In this document: in pieces, positions 18,201 to 28,631 of the stretch
Numbering within the stretch: the stretch's first letter is position 1
How the letters are laid out: every line of letters starts with the position of its first letter
IMG/VR virus record: IMGVR_UViG_3300027708_000029
Span: 1 to 64,000 of that record
Source of the DNA: a virus
Strand: one strand, 5' to 3'
Length of the DNA: 64,000 nucleotides
Made by a program: the position numbers and the translations under genes
The notes under the pieces: model-generated
Told to the model about the DNA's origin: nothing
Databases searched by the model: none
Seen by the model: only the letters and a program-made list of their open reading frames with translations

Positions 18201-20774
18201 TTAAAGGATGTTGATGACGTTTATAGACCTAGAGCTATATTATCTCTACAAAGCCCATTGTATTTAGGAGGAGGAAAATCTGATACTCAAGATTCTCTCT
18301 CGTATGTCCAACTGCATGATGCTTTAATTAAAATGAACAGAGGATCTGCCCAACCTCCCAATAATATATCTCGTACGAATAATTCTTTAAAAGCTACTGC
18401 TAATCCAATGAATTGGAAAGCTATTCTTTGCGCTTGGGGATTTTCTAGCACCATGAAATTAATTGGCGGCTATCATGGAATATCTATTAATAATTCAGCA
18501 GAGAACGTATCTATTGTTAAAAAAGCTGCTTGTCCAGAGTTTGCGGCAATTCCTATTAAATTTAACAGGGCTACTTATGGTCCTTGGATAAATCATCCTG
18601 GACTTCAGGGTGTTTCTTCATTAATATTTATTCCCACAGATCCTAATAATGGATATGATCAAAATACTCTTAATAATTTAGTTAATAATTTAGTAGGTGG
18701 AGTTAAAGTAAATATTGATGATAGTCTTAATCCTTGGAACTGTGGTGGAACAAATGCTTTAGATGCTGTAGTTATGAATCAAATTAAAGATGATGTAAAT
18801 TATCAACAAGTTACCGAACAAGGTAATATTACTGCTGTTGGTATGTTATTGAACGATCCTAATGGCAAACCTTATAGTATAGGTAGTGTGTTAAAATTAA
18901 CTGCGGCAGATACAGCAGGACCGATAGTAACCAACTTGAGTCTTAGTCTAAATAATGGTGGTATTACTTCTATTTATAACATGAGAACATATGTTAAGAA
19001 AATAGGATTTTTTAATAAAGAAAATTCTGATAGAATCAAAGATACTAATTTAGAGTTTATGAGAAGACGCAGAGATACAAATAATAGTATTAATAGTGCT
19101 TTAAATAAAATTAAACCAAATACTTTTCCTAATACTAGCAATGGCCTTCTAGGTGGAGCAGACACACCCAAGCCATTGAGATGGAGCCCTTTCGAAGTTT
19201 TAGCTGGTGCGGCATATCCTCAACTAAATTTTAAAAGTTCTGTTGGGGATATTTATGCCGATTTAGGATTTTCTCCTTCATGGTCAAAATCTCCATATTC
19301 TAAGACTGCAAGCTATAATACTAAAGACATGTTAAGATATTTAACAAATGTCTCTGTTCAAGATATTCAAGAATTACCAAGAGAATTCAAAGATGACTAT
19401 TCTCAAAAATCATTCATGAGTTTAGATGGTCTATTATCTCCTATTTCTTTTTATCCAACTCTATATGGCTCTACTTATAATATTACAAAATATTCTAGAG
19501 ATCATTGTGCATTTTGTAAAGGTAGTGGTAATTATACCTGGGAAAAATTTGACATTCCCAGAGATACAGGAACTCAACCATCTGGTTTTGCAGGATTAAT
19601 ACAGTTGAAATCGAGCAAAACCGATATTTGCCCATTTTGCGAACCTGCTTCTGATAAAGCTAAAAGATCGTATAAGAGTGCTTCTCCAAAACAAACTAAT
19701 CCTCCTTATATTTTAGCTAGCGGCGATGACTTAACAATTATTTCTAAAAATGCAAATACAGGACAGCCATCTGGAGAAAATAATCAGAATACGATTATTA
19801 ATTATTCTACTCTAAATCCTATATTATTAAGTAGTGGAGAATTTAGTTGTTTTCAAAATAGACAATCTGGAGATCTTACTGGACACAGCATAGACTTGAT
19901 TGGTTTGGGTATGACAGTTCCAGAAACTGGTAATTCTTTAAAATTAGCTTATTCATCAACAGTAGAGAAAAACTTTTTAGATTATGATCAGAACTATATT
20001 GATCATTGTTTAACTCATTCTATTCCTGTTTCTACGGGTTCAGGTGTTCCTGCAAATAATGCAAGATTTTTTGGGCTACGAGGACCATTAATGGTTCATG
20101 CTTGGGGATACGACTTAGAAGGTTTTCCAGTTCCTAATTCTTCTGGTGAACCGAAATTAGATTACAATGGAGATATTGTTAAAGATAGTAGTGGCAATAT
20201 AATATACAAAAATCAAATTCAAAAATCTGATCAAACCTGGACAGAACCATATAAAGAAAATTCTTTCTATAAAGGTTGGGGGCAATTACCAGGAACATGG
20301 CCAGTTGGTCCTGTTGATCTTAGATGGGACGATATTGCTGGAGTTTGGGTTGCTGGAGGCAATGGATACAAACCAATTTGGATAGTTATAGAAACAGATT
20401 TGGTAGGAAATCAGCCATCTCGTGGTGAAATAGTAGATGATTCTTATAGTAATCAACCATTGGCTAGTGGATTACGTCGTTTAGTTTTTGTGAAAGATCC
20501 TCTAGGAGTTAATGGCGCTCCCAGAGGAGCTCATATTTATTGTAATTATAATAGTCAAAACGGATTTTATGAACCAATTTATAATAAAGTAAGTTTAAAT
20601 TCAGGTATTATTAGAGGAGCAAATTCAGTAGATATGTACAATATGTATCGCAATACTACTGCAACATATCTTACTACTTTTTCTAATCCTTTAGATTTTA
20701 ATGTTAATGTTGGAGATGCAGGACTATTTACTTTTATAGGCAGCGGATGGGTTTTACAATCTTATAGGTGTTGA
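15276..20774 (+). CDS. Giant baseplate hub-like protein
   Basis: 1832 residues; ribosome site ATAAGGAC just before ATG 15276. The first 450 residues resemble baseplate-hub proteins (gp27-like logic): an opening beta domain, a segment where the surface changes to FFKFSSGLSFGGMI and a strand-rich core, then YITILDFITKICNGAGFEF, as seen where hubs set up local geometry. The middle is strand-rich and unrecognised. At 19506-19640 there are two Cys-x-x-Cys pairs (CAFCKGSG and CPFCEP), a probable zinc site. The gene ends 6 bases before the next start. I am fairly sure it is a tail/baseplate protein and much less sure of the hub assignment. Confidence 0.45.
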   Translation: MPQQNPFTCSGSYEEVGPYNQTLFLGCSLTSFNINLGWGADASSITIGLVSDPAYHPASQKYGPLNALVTSTNANTNTASTALRQNADGSISDTDAGRNLFKTISPQIADQNQYNDLGKVYWDTINNRKKYWTDPDPGFLGLAKYQPDGQLVRKAYDIIGVPAFFKFSSGLSFGGMISDWKANGGQGGSGLFEVTLKSYSSLLTGSYLIIDEYVGSISTEINSTIAVPSNTTGVYTSDIVKGNIPNVFNVFGYLENKGFGYAGKTESGVSALQIYYALQDLTGGKDCPFSPYGALIAKHPLTMDGTAVDVTNQTVTSLLSSNNTMTLQECGLCPNITAKDNIKRTKLKLDLSEVPIPPNDLFLTGMSYITILDFITKICNGAGFEFYVDFRLPDPTIPDEVGNFSGVIVIRTVSRRNQPPREIIKNIVGNLVNAGAKISSYQYGQEYNDKEVRAMYIGSKQQRLLQVRSVNLSIKQSSLVFDPYYDNGKGHFVTFNSTSNSDGAVPNINRYENYFRIPDPGSTRYSQTATDGGSAVGQINNWDIFQSVVHFGPNSLGILRGNYFPTEEQDPASLYQGNPNPAFANDESYPIYNDLISPYFGYHGQDTTATTVPSAIDWHEPRKVYLDRKMGQLQIVFRNNDITSLLTRAFTSSGEFVVLENEIRAAGGGFEAWFSYCFDNIFNTDIADLMYSAFCAQYPVFGNRRNFLAGLNIINWNAVNKSTTTQTKETRAYTISIENAQPYVQSLYADLKKIHSFFSDICDTYYAKQFMVKTQRMRWYQTSPFSNSDGETYVKYPDPNGNNFAYSTSSRFFTDWEISTDGAWEEEGNFIDDTIVVGSTQAALFSDDNNKITPILGFNANGDFASRDFWSQTYLANRSNPNSLTALMLSRSQPFGSAVDRGIYFYFPLDHNMNASDYTYIPYRNPILTNLGLTNLTNTLVGQTLAPTTAHGEPVPTDWQYKMYAKAEVEPKVIFLKDVDDVYRPRAILSLQSPLYLGGGKSDTQDSLSYVQLHDALIKMNRGSAQPPNNISRTNNSLKATANPMNWKAILCAWGFSSTMKLIGGYHGISINNSAENVSIVKKAACPEFAAIPIKFNRATYGPWINHPGLQGVSSLIFIPTDPNNGYDQNTLNNLVNNLVGGVKVNIDDSLNPWNCGGTNALDAVVMNQIKDDVNYQQVTEQGNITAVGMLLNDPNGKPYSIGSVLKLTAADTAGPIVTNLSLSLNNGGITSIYNMRTYVKKIGFFNKENSDRIKDTNLEFMRRRRDTNNSINSALNKIKPNTFPNTSNGLLGGADTPKPLRWSPFEVLAGAAYPQLNFKSSVGDIYADLGFSPSWSKSPYSKTASYNTKDMLRYLTNVSVQDIQELPREFKDDYSQKSFMSLDGLLSPISFYPTLYGSTYNITKYSRDHCAFCKGSGNYTWEKFDIPRDTGTQPSGFAGLIQLKSSKTDICPFCEPASDKAKRSYKSASPKQTNPPYILASGDDLTIISKNANTGQPSGENNQNTIINYSTLNPILLSSGEFSCFQNRQSGDLTGHSIDLIGLGMTVPETGNSLKLAYSSTVEKNFLDYDQNYIDHCLTHSIPVSTGSGVPANNARFFGLRGPLMVHAWGYDLEGFPVPNSSGEPKLDYNGDIVKDSSGNIIYKNQIQKSDQTWTEPYKENSFYKGWGQLPGTWPVGPVDLRWDDIAGVWVAGGNGYKPIWIVIETDLVGNQPSRGEIVDDSYSNQPLASGLRRLVFVKDPLGVNGAPRGAHIYCNYNSQNGFYEPIYNKVSLNSGIIRGANSVDMYNMYRNTTATYLTTFSNPLDFNVNVGDAGLFTFIGSGWVLQSYRC

Positions 20775-20780
20775 TATCAA

Positions 20781-23700
20781 ATGAGTTGCTGTACGCTATT
20801 TAATAGGTCTTTATTCACTGAAGCTGTTTTAACCGGACTTAGTGTTGAAGTTGATATATCAAGTCTCAAGAATCTAATTCCTGCTTTTAATTCAGGAACT
20901 AGTGGATTATGGAGACCAATTATTGTTAGCGGGAACACTTCCAATCATAACTATGTTGATCTGTTAACCCAGCCTCAAACAACTTTACGCCAAGCTTTTG
21001 ATCCATTTAATTGCTCGTCAGCTATTACTTATGTTGGAGATTATAATGATTTAGAAAAACCAATTTTTGGTTTAGATTGTAGTTATTGTAATTCCTTAGA
21101 GCCTACAGACACTATTTGTTGCACTGGTTCTGGTTCTTGTGACAATAGAATGTTGAAAGATGATTATTTGCCTAAAATACCATTATTAAATCAAAAATAT
21201 TTGAATACATTTTATGATTGGAAATATCATAATCAATTTCCATCAGTATCGAATAAACCATTGGGTTTTGAACATTTTATTAAGCTGTCTAATTTAAAGA
21301 ATTTTAATATTACTAGCAATAGTAATCAATCTGATGTATCTGAAGCAAAAATGATGATTGATTGGTCTTTAAAAGAAAGAATAGGAGAAATACCTTATGA
21401 CAAAGAAACATCTCAATATGATAATATAGATGACCATAATAAAGCATATGCTAAGTTTTTACAAGTTGGTAAGACTTGTGGAAATTTTATACTCACCAGT
21501 CTTGAGCCTGATGGATCTGGATATAATCCATACTATCCTATATTTAGTGGATTAATAGGGCCCACAGGACAAAATATCCCTTGGCCAAATTGGAGAGATG
21601 TTTTACCAACTCCTAAAGAATTTTCTGCAATACCTTATGGGTTTAATAATAAAACTTATGACAATATTTTTGTAAAACATAATAAACTTGGATCTCATTG
21701 GAAATGGAATTATACTTCAGGAATATTAGGTTGGTACAGATATTACCAAACAGGAATTGTAAATGATCCCAGAGCAATTTCTGGTGTTGATCTTTATGTT
21801 TCGCCAGGAGATGTATTTTATGCTACAAATGATGGCCCAGAGTATTCTCCCTATAATGGAAATAGAACAGGAAATACAAAGTTTTGCCCATCCGGGTTAA
21901 AGTTAATTCAAAATAATGGTGTTGTTGGAATTGTCCCTAGTGGTTCTAAATTTACATATATTTCTAATAATCTATACGATAGATTTTATAGTATTTATAC
22001 AGCACTAGATTTTATCAATGAAGAAGATAATACTAGAAATTCCAATCTTAATCTATTAAGTCCTATAGAGATATTTGAGCTATCTGCATTATTATGTACT
22101 TCTCCAGAATATGATCAAATTACAATAGATCTATTAAAAAGAAATCTGGATCAAAATTATATTCTTAATGAATATAGACAACTATCTGGATTTAATAGTG
22201 ATATGTCAACTAGTAAAATTAGTTCAATTAGTAAACTGGATTTTGTGCAGACAACAGGGGATTTAATAACAGCATTAGCTAATAAATATGGGGCATATAT
22301 TTGGTTTCCTCCACAAGCCACAACTACATTAGAATTTACTAAAGATATTGATGCTGCATGTTATATGGATTTAGATTTTGATATGACTGTAAAATTATCA
22401 GATACTTATAGTGTATCATCTCCAGGATCTAGGGGTATGAAAGATTGTTCAGGACCTTCTTTCAGAAAGAACTTTGATTATTCTCAATCTTTAGAATTAG
22501 CTAATTTGACCTTAGAAACTAGAAGAGATATCAGAACAAGATATGACCAGACCTGTATTAGTGGGGTAATAGAAATATCTAAAGCTGCAAAAATGGCTGG
22601 AGTTTATTTCAATAATAATCTTATTAAAGAAATAGTATACTCTACAGGCATAGAGCATTTTTATGCCAAATATCCTAAAGCCGAGATGAGTAGAAAATAT
22701 AGTGCTACTGCTGCTAATCTAAGAATTGATAAAGCTGCTTTTCATAATCAGGGTGGAGTATATTACGATAGTAAAATATTTGGAGTAGATAATAGCACCG
22801 TATTTGTTAATAATGTGTCATTAAATTTTTCTAACACACCAAGAGCCAAAATTAAATTTACTACTAAAGATGCTGGTATTAAACTTTATAGCTTAAAAAT
22901 AGAAAAACTAAGAGGATCAACTTCAGGCACCTATGAATGTAGAGCTTTTCCTAATAAAAATAGCTGTGGGTGTTTTGGATTATTGAGTTTTCCAGAATAC
23001 CCATATATTTGTAATCAAAGTTCTTTAGTTTTTACTAATGATCCACTAAGATATACTCCTGGATTATCTACTGCAAATAGTCCAACTTTAAAATCATATG
23101 GAGGCTATTCAGCTAGCTATGTTAGCGGGATATTAGGTAGTCAAACAATACCGAACCACCCAGCAGTAGGGGCCTCATTGACTTCTGTTAATAAAAAAAT
23201 TGATCCAGAAATGCCCTATGGGTGTGAACAATCCATTCAGCTCAGTTTACCTAATTATGTATATAGTTCATGGTCTTTGTCTTTACCTAGTTATGATACT
23301 GTTCATGCAGATATTTGGGCACAAGTTTTAGAAAATGTTGATTTATTCAGAACTACATTATCATGGGAAAATCCAGATAATCCAGATGGTGGGTTTGATT
23401 CTATACCAAATCCAGGATATCAAAGATTTGCTAGTAAAGTCAATATTAATGATAATGTTTCTGTTTATGATAAACAAAAGAAAATAGTTGTACAAAAAGG
23501 GGATGGGGTAACTGATATAACAGTTAAAATTACTAATCCATATTTATTATCTATTTTAGAAAACACTGAGTATGTGTTATATCCTCCAAACGGTAATTCT
23601 TGTCTTGCTGGTAATATAATCGGTGGAGATGAGAATATTTTAGTTCCTATTAAATTTAGTAGAATTCCAAGAAAACAATTAATTAATTTTGCTATACCAT

Positions 23701-26700
23701 CTACAACTGGTATGGGAATTTTAAAAAGAGGATTTTTCCATCCTAATAGTGGTCTTACATATAATACTAATTTATACATTAATGGAGATAGGACTATTAA
23801 AAATAGCCCGATAGAATACTCAAAACAATCTCCATATATCTCCTATGATAAAGAACTTTTTAATTCCGGTTCTCCATATAATTCTGGTTCAATATTAATA
23901 GGAGATTTTACAGATGACGTTAAGAAGATATTGTCTCAAATAGATGGCTTTGGTTCTCACAGGAAACCAAGACTATATTTAAAACTTGGTAGTAGATGGT
24001 ATGAATATAACACTGATGATACTTTTGGATTTAAAAAAGACAATAACACATATATTGGTGAACCCTATTTATTCAAATATTCTAGTCAAGACTCTTTTGA
24101 AAAAGTTGATGGTCCAATAATACCAGTATCTCCAAAAGGACATATTAACTTTAGTTTTCTATATAATTTTCTTCCAAGCGGAAATAAAATTACACATTAT
24201 TCAGAAAGAAAATATCCTTTCTCATATAATGACTTCGTTTCAAACCCAAATGATATTAGAATAGCTAAATTAAATGGAATAAGACTATATTTTGTATTGG
24301 GAGAAAATGATTCGGCCTTGGTGACATCACATGATTCTATTAGTCAGTTGACAGAGGATGAACAAAATCAGATTACTGCAACATATCCTGAATTAATATT
24401 AGCGAATGGAGAAAGATGGAAATATAGAGGAAATGGAGCAAAAAACGATAGTAAATCTTATGCTTTAGTAGATTACAATCGTTTATATACTAATTTTAGC
24501 GATTTACATATTGATTACAATAAAAGAAATAGACAAGGATATATTTATGATACTAGAAAAAAGTGTAACCAAACTGTTAAAATTTACAATAAAGAAAATC
24601 CATCACAAAATTATGACGCTAAAATTATAGAGAAAAGTCTATATCATATAACTGTAGATAAAAATAAAAATAAAATTGTAAGAAAAAAGAATCTTATTAA
24701 TGAGTATAGAAATTTTTATACAGAAATTAAATTTGATCAAGATATACGATATAGTCAATGTTATATTGATTTTAGTTTATTAAATCTAGATTCCTCCAAT
24801 GAAGAGGGGGCAGATTCATTTTTAGTTTACCAGAACCAACCAACACTAAAACGAGAGACCGATAGTTTATTATCTAATGGTAATTATTCAACTAAATGGT
24901 CTGATATTTTTAGTTTTGATGGTAAATTAACTAATGATCTATCTCAATATTTTTATGGTTCTGATTATTTAAATAGTATATATCCATCTAGTCTTTATGA
25001 TAATAACTTTTTTAAGATTATTATTAACAATGCCGACTACAAAATACATAGATATAATATTAATCTAAATAACAACAATTTATTTGTTACTCATTCTGGT
25101 TTAGCAAATTATGCCATACATCAACAATATAATATTGGTTTAGATATTTTAACTAATGGATCTATGGAAGATTATCAAAATTATCTTTCTTTTATAGATA
25201 TTAATATTCCTCAATCTGGAGATAATCTAAAAAATGGTTTTAGAGATAAAATTCAGCCTCATTTAAAAAATATGATTGATAATAATAAAATACCATTAGG
25301 GTCTATTAAAATTAGTGGTATTTTAGCAAATTTAGGATCAACTCATCCTTATGAGGATGGTTTTATTTCTCCCACCGCTAATTTATTTTGGGTAAATTTA
25401 CAAGGAGGTAAACTACTAGAATCTGCTTTTATGATCAATGCTAATAAAACTTTTTATACAAATACATTGAGGGTAGATAGTTCTCCTTTCCAACTCTCAC
25501 AAATTAATTCTACAACGAAAGTAAATTCAAATGGTTGTTATAAAGTTTTTTATCCATTAGTGCCTACAAATACCCAAACTTTTACAGATAACGTATTAGA
25601 ATTTGATCATTTCAAACAAGTACCATATACAGGAGGTATTTTTTCTAGGCTTCCGGTATATTGTGACACAGATAATCTTCCGGCTGGAGGATGTTCAAGT
25701 TTAGCTTGCGGAATGAATACTGCTGGATATGTATCATATAGCGGCACATATAATATACAAATTAATAAAACAAAAATATTAGAAGATTCAAATAATGATA
25801 TTCCTTATATTTTATCATATGATGCTGGTTTTTATAATCCTATAGGAAACAAAGGTTTAAAGTATATTCAAAGATTAGAGTTACCTCCGTATAATACTTT
25901 GTACCCGGCTTCTAATTGTGACATGACATCTCCTAGGCCAATAAACAATAGGATCTCTGTACTAAATGAAGAATATCAACAGTTAATGGTCTGTAGTATA
26001 GTAAATGATCATACAGCATTAGTTCAGAATACTGATATATTAGCTAATGAAATGTTTTTTAGACTAATGTATGGAGAAAAACAAAAAATTAATTTAAATA
26101 CTATAGACAATATTAATGATTCAATTTCTTTTAAAGATTTAATTAAGTATAATTATCCAAAAATAGAAGCTAAAGACGTATATAAAAACATACCATATGA
26201 TTTAGACACATCAGCAGATACTAGTAATAGAAAAATATTTGGAACCTTAGCTATCAAAGGTATTTTAGAAGTTGGTCATTCTATCACAGCAGAAATTGCT
26301 GGTAAGAATATTAATATTTCTATTGAAAGACAAAATGGTAAAATAGTGTCTATAGCAACAGTAGATGGAAAAAGTACATCAGGAATAATATATACTGAAT
26401 CTTCTGTTACTAATAATTTGATAGTGAGTAATAAAATACTTTCTGGATATACTTTTTTGAAGGCTTGTGTAGAATTAGAAAGAAGAAATCTTGGATTTTA
26501 CCACGCTTTTACTTCTGGAAAATTTAATGGAGATAAAGATTGTGATGGTAATGAACTTACTTATCCTTGGTGGCCTATTATGGATAGAGCAGCATGGTTA
26601 GCAATAGCCCAAGCCGAAAGGGATGCTCAAGCAGCTAGAAATGCAGGAAATAATGATCTTGCAGATTTATTATCTAGGAGTGCTCAAGATCAGTATAAGC

Positions 26701-28631
26701 CATATGCTTGTCCATATCCATCAGATATGAGTGCTCAATATTATTGGTCTAGTCATTTTTATAATTGCAGCCCAGATTTTCTAGATGCTCAAGGAAGAAA
26801 AATTCCAGAATCTCCATTTCCTGCTGGGGCTGGGGGTTGTGCTAATACAAGTAGTGCAGGAGGGCCGCCGGGTTGGGTATGTACAAATTGGGGGGTTGGT
26901 CTTGGCGTAGGTGCTTTAGATTCAAATATATACACAGTCCTAAGCACTAAATCTAAAAAAATAAAATTAGGAGGAATTGCAAGAGGGATTTTTGGTTTAA
27001 CAAAACCATGTTTCGTAGCAGGAGGTAGTATTAATCTTACTAGAAATGGTTATGGAAATATTGAAGACCGTATAGGAGGAGCCGCTATTGCTAGTCCAAT
27101 AGCTATAGGTAGTAAAATTACATCTACCAATAGTCCTTGTGGAACTTGTTATACATTAGATCATACAGATCCATTGACTGGTTATAAATATTACGATCCA
27201 ATAAGGAAAAAATCAGTCCCCCCTTCTGATGGAGATCTTGAAGATAATTGTGAATGTGCAAATTGGGATTATGGCTATTGTAGAAATTCTAATAATTCTA
27301 GTTGTTTATGTAGTACTGATTCATATGATTATGATGAATTTGATTACAATTTTGAATATTGTAGATATAATATTTCTTTAAAATCACACAAACGAAAAAT
27401 AAAACAAAATTCTAATGCAATATCAGTAAGCGCAGCTACTCCTTGTCAAAACACAACCCCAGGTAGAGTTATAGGAGCATCTCTTTCTGGTGGAGGAGAA
27501 GTGCAAGAAGAATTTAGCTTTTTAGAAAGTTCCGCTGGAGCCCCAGCAACATGGTATATACATAATGCAGAAAGAACTTTTTCATATCCTGCATATGCTC
27601 CTAAGTGTCCAGAAGATCTATGCTCTATTGAGTATGATAATAATACACTAACTATTATTATGCCTAATGGTCCTAATTTATGTATTAATAATACAATTAG
27701 AAATAATTGTCCAATAATAAATATTACTGTCCCAGATAATACTTATACAGTATCAGATTCTATTGATAGTAGTTGCGATAATTGTGGAGTAGAACCTAAT
27801 AAGATTAATATGGTTGATCAAAAACAAAATTGGGAAATTATTACAGAAACAAGAACCTGTATTTTAGGAACTATTTTGAGCGATGGAAATCCAAATGAGA
27901 ATGGTCCTTTAGAAATGGGTTGTCAAACAATAAGTTGTGGATATTGTAATATCTGTTGTAGTAATCAGTGTTGCAATAGCGATTATACAAATTGTGGACA
28001 AGGATTAGCTTTAAAAGAAGCCCCAGATTCTTTCCCTTGGAGCGTCTGTATAACATATTCTGAACCAGTGGTTTGTGTTGGTGGTAATGATAGATATCCA
28101 TTAGCAACAGTAGGAGGTTGTGATATTCCAATAGTATATCCTATTGTAACATCTAATACTACTGCAAATAGAAGATATGTAAAATTATGGGAAGATCAGA
28201 TGAAACAAACTAGACTTAATACTGCTCCATGTTTTAACAATAGAACAATAAATGTTAACGATATAGTAGAAGGTGTTGTTCCAGGATCTTGTAGCGATAT
28301 TACTTTTACTACAGTTGTTTATAATGGAATGAAATATAGAGCAACTATGGGAGATCCAGTAGTCGGCTCCAATCCTGTAACATTTACAGTTGCTTCTTAT
28401 ACTTACCAGTATCGTAGACCGAAAACTATACAAGATATTTTTAAAGGAGACGAATTAACAGCAAAATGCAATAATGTCGTAGCGTCTTGTCCATCAACAA
28501 TTCCATTAAATATGACAGAAAAAATTAAAACCGTAGATTGCAACACTATTCCAACATGTTATGATACTAATATTCCAATATGTGATAATGATAATTATTG
28601 TTGTAGAACAGGAAAGACTTCAATATCATGA
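20781..28631 (+). CDS. Giant cysteine-rich virion protein, unrecognised
   Basis: 2616 residues, one of the two longest in the window. It begins with MSCC and has many cysteines throughout, concentrated in the last 700 residues where Cys-Cys pairs occur (for example CNICCSNQCCNSDYTNC). The body is beta-rich with many Tyr, Asn and Ser. One segment (LITALANKYGAYIWFPP, about 22260-22310) recalls the hub-type motif of the preceding protein, so the two may share ancestry. No enzyme motif was recognised. It follows the hub-like gene by 6 bases and overlaps the next gene by 4 (ATGA), so it belongs to the same operon, probably baseplate or tail tip. Many cysteines suggest zinc binding or disulfides formed after lysis. 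Confidence 0.4.
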   Translation: MSCCTLFNRSLFTEAVLTGLSVEVDISSLKNLIPAFNSGTSGLWRPIIVSGNTSNHNYVDLLTQPQTTLRQAFDPFNCSSAITYVGDYNDLEKPIFGLDCSYCNSLEPTDTICCTGSGSCDNRMLKDDYLPKIPLLNQKYLNTFYDWKYHNQFPSVSNKPLGFEHFIKLSNLKNFNITSNSNQSDVSEAKMMIDWSLKERIGEIPYDKETSQYDNIDDHNKAYAKFLQVGKTCGNFILTSLEPDGSGYNPYYPIFSGLIGPTGQNIPWPNWRDVLPTPKEFSAIPYGFNNKTYDNIFVKHNKLGSHWKWNYTSGILGWYRYYQTGIVNDPRAISGVDLYVSPGDVFYATNDGPEYSPYNGNRTGNTKFCPSGLKLIQNNGVVGIVPSGSKFTYISNNLYDRFYSIYTALDFINEEDNTRNSNLNLLSPIEIFELSALLCTSPEYDQITIDLLKRNLDQNYILNEYRQLSGFNSDMSTSKISSISKLDFVQTTGDLITALANKYGAYIWFPPQATTTLEFTKDIDAACYMDLDFDMTVKLSDTYSVSSPGSRGMKDCSGPSFRKNFDYSQSLELANLTLETRRDIRTRYDQTCISGVIEISKAAKMAGVYFNNNLIKEIVYSTGIEHFYAKYPKAEMSRKYSATAANLRIDKAAFHNQGGVYYDSKIFGVDNSTVFVNNVSLNFSNTPRAKIKFTTKDAGIKLYSLKIEKLRGSTSGTYECRAFPNKNSCGCFGLLSFPEYPYICNQSSLVFTNDPLRYTPGLSTANSPTLKSYGGYSASYVSGILGSQTIPNHPAVGASLTSVNKKIDPEMPYGCEQSIQLSLPNYVYSSWSLSLPSYDTVHADIWAQVLENVDLFRTTLSWENPDNPDGGFDSIPNPGYQRFASKVNINDNVSVYDKQKKIVVQKGDGVTDITVKITNPYLLSILENTEYVLYPPNGNSCLAGNIIGGDENILVPIKFSRIPRKQLINFAIPSTTGMGILKRGFFHPNSGLTYNTNLYINGDRTIKNSPIEYSKQSPYISYDKELFNSGSPYNSGSILIGDFTDDVKKILSQIDGFGSHRKPRLYLKLGSRWYEYNTDDTFGFKKDNNTYIGEPYLFKYSSQDSFEKVDGPIIPVSPKGHINFSFLYNFLPSGNKITHYSERKYPFSYNDFVSNPNDIRIAKLNGIRLYFVLGENDSALVTSHDSISQLTEDEQNQITATYPELILANGERWKYRGNGAKNDSKSYALVDYNRLYTNFSDLHIDYNKRNRQGYIYDTRKKCNQTVKIYNKENPSQNYDAKIIEKSLYHITVDKNKNKIVRKKNLINEYRNFYTEIKFDQDIRYSQCYIDFSLLNLDSSNEEGADSFLVYQNQPTLKRETDSLLSNGNYSTKWSDIFSFDGKLTNDLSQYFYGSDYLNSIYPSSLYDNNFFKIIINNADYKIHRYNINLNNNNLFVTHSGLANYAIHQQYNIGLDILTNGSMEDYQNYLSFIDINIPQSGDNLKNGFRDKIQPHLKNMIDNNKIPLGSIKISGILANLGSTHPYEDGFISPTANLFWVNLQGGKLLESAFMINANKTFYTNTLRVDSSPFQLSQINSTTKVNSNGCYKVFYPLVPTNTQTFTDNVLEFDHFKQVPYTGGIFSRLPVYCDTDNLPAGGCSSLACGMNTAGYVSYSGTYNIQINKTKILEDSNNDIPYILSYDAGFYNPIGNKGLKYIQRLELPPYNTLYPASNCDMTSPRPINNRISVLNEEYQQLMVCSIVNDHTALVQNTDILANEMFFRLMYGEKQKINLNTIDNINDSISFKDLIKYNYPKIEAKDVYKNIPYDLDTSADTSNRKIFGTLAIKGILEVGHSITAEIAGKNINISIERQNGKIVSIATVDGKSTSGIIYTESSVTNNLIVSNKILSGYTFLKACVELERRNLGFYHAFTSGKFNGDKDCDGNELTYPWWPIMDRAAWLAIAQAERDAQAARNAGNNDLADLLSRSAQDQYKPYACPYPSDMSAQYYWSSHFYNCSPDFLDAQGRKIPESPFPAGAGGCANTSSAGGPPGWVCTNWGVGLGVGALDSNIYTVLSTKSKKIKLGGIARGIFGLTKPCFVAGGSINLTRNGYGNIEDRIGGAAIASPIAIGSKITSTNSPCGTCYTLDHTDPLTGYKYYDPIRKKSVPPSDGDLEDNCECANWDYGYCRNSNNSSCLCSTDSYDYDEFDYNFEYCRYNISLKSHKRKIKQNSNAISVSAATPCQNTTPGRVIGASLSGGGEVQEEFSFLESSAGAPATWYIHNAERTFSYPAYAPKCPEDLCSIEYDNNTLTIIMPNGPNLCINNTIRNNCPIINITVPDNTYTVSDSIDSSCDNCGVEPNKINMVDQKQNWEIITETRTCILGTILSDGNPNENGPLEMGCQTISCGYCNICCSNQCCNSDYTNCGQGLALKEAPDSFPWSVCITYSEPVVCVGGNDRYPLATVGGCDIPIVYPIVTSNTTANRRYVKLWEDQMKQTRLNTAPCFNNRTINVNDIVEGVVPGSCSDITFTTVVYNGMKYRATMGDPVVGSNPVTFTVASYTYQYRRPKTIQDIFKGDELTAKCNNVVASCPSTIPLNMTEKIKTVDCNTIPTCYDTNIPICDNDNYCCRTGKTSIS

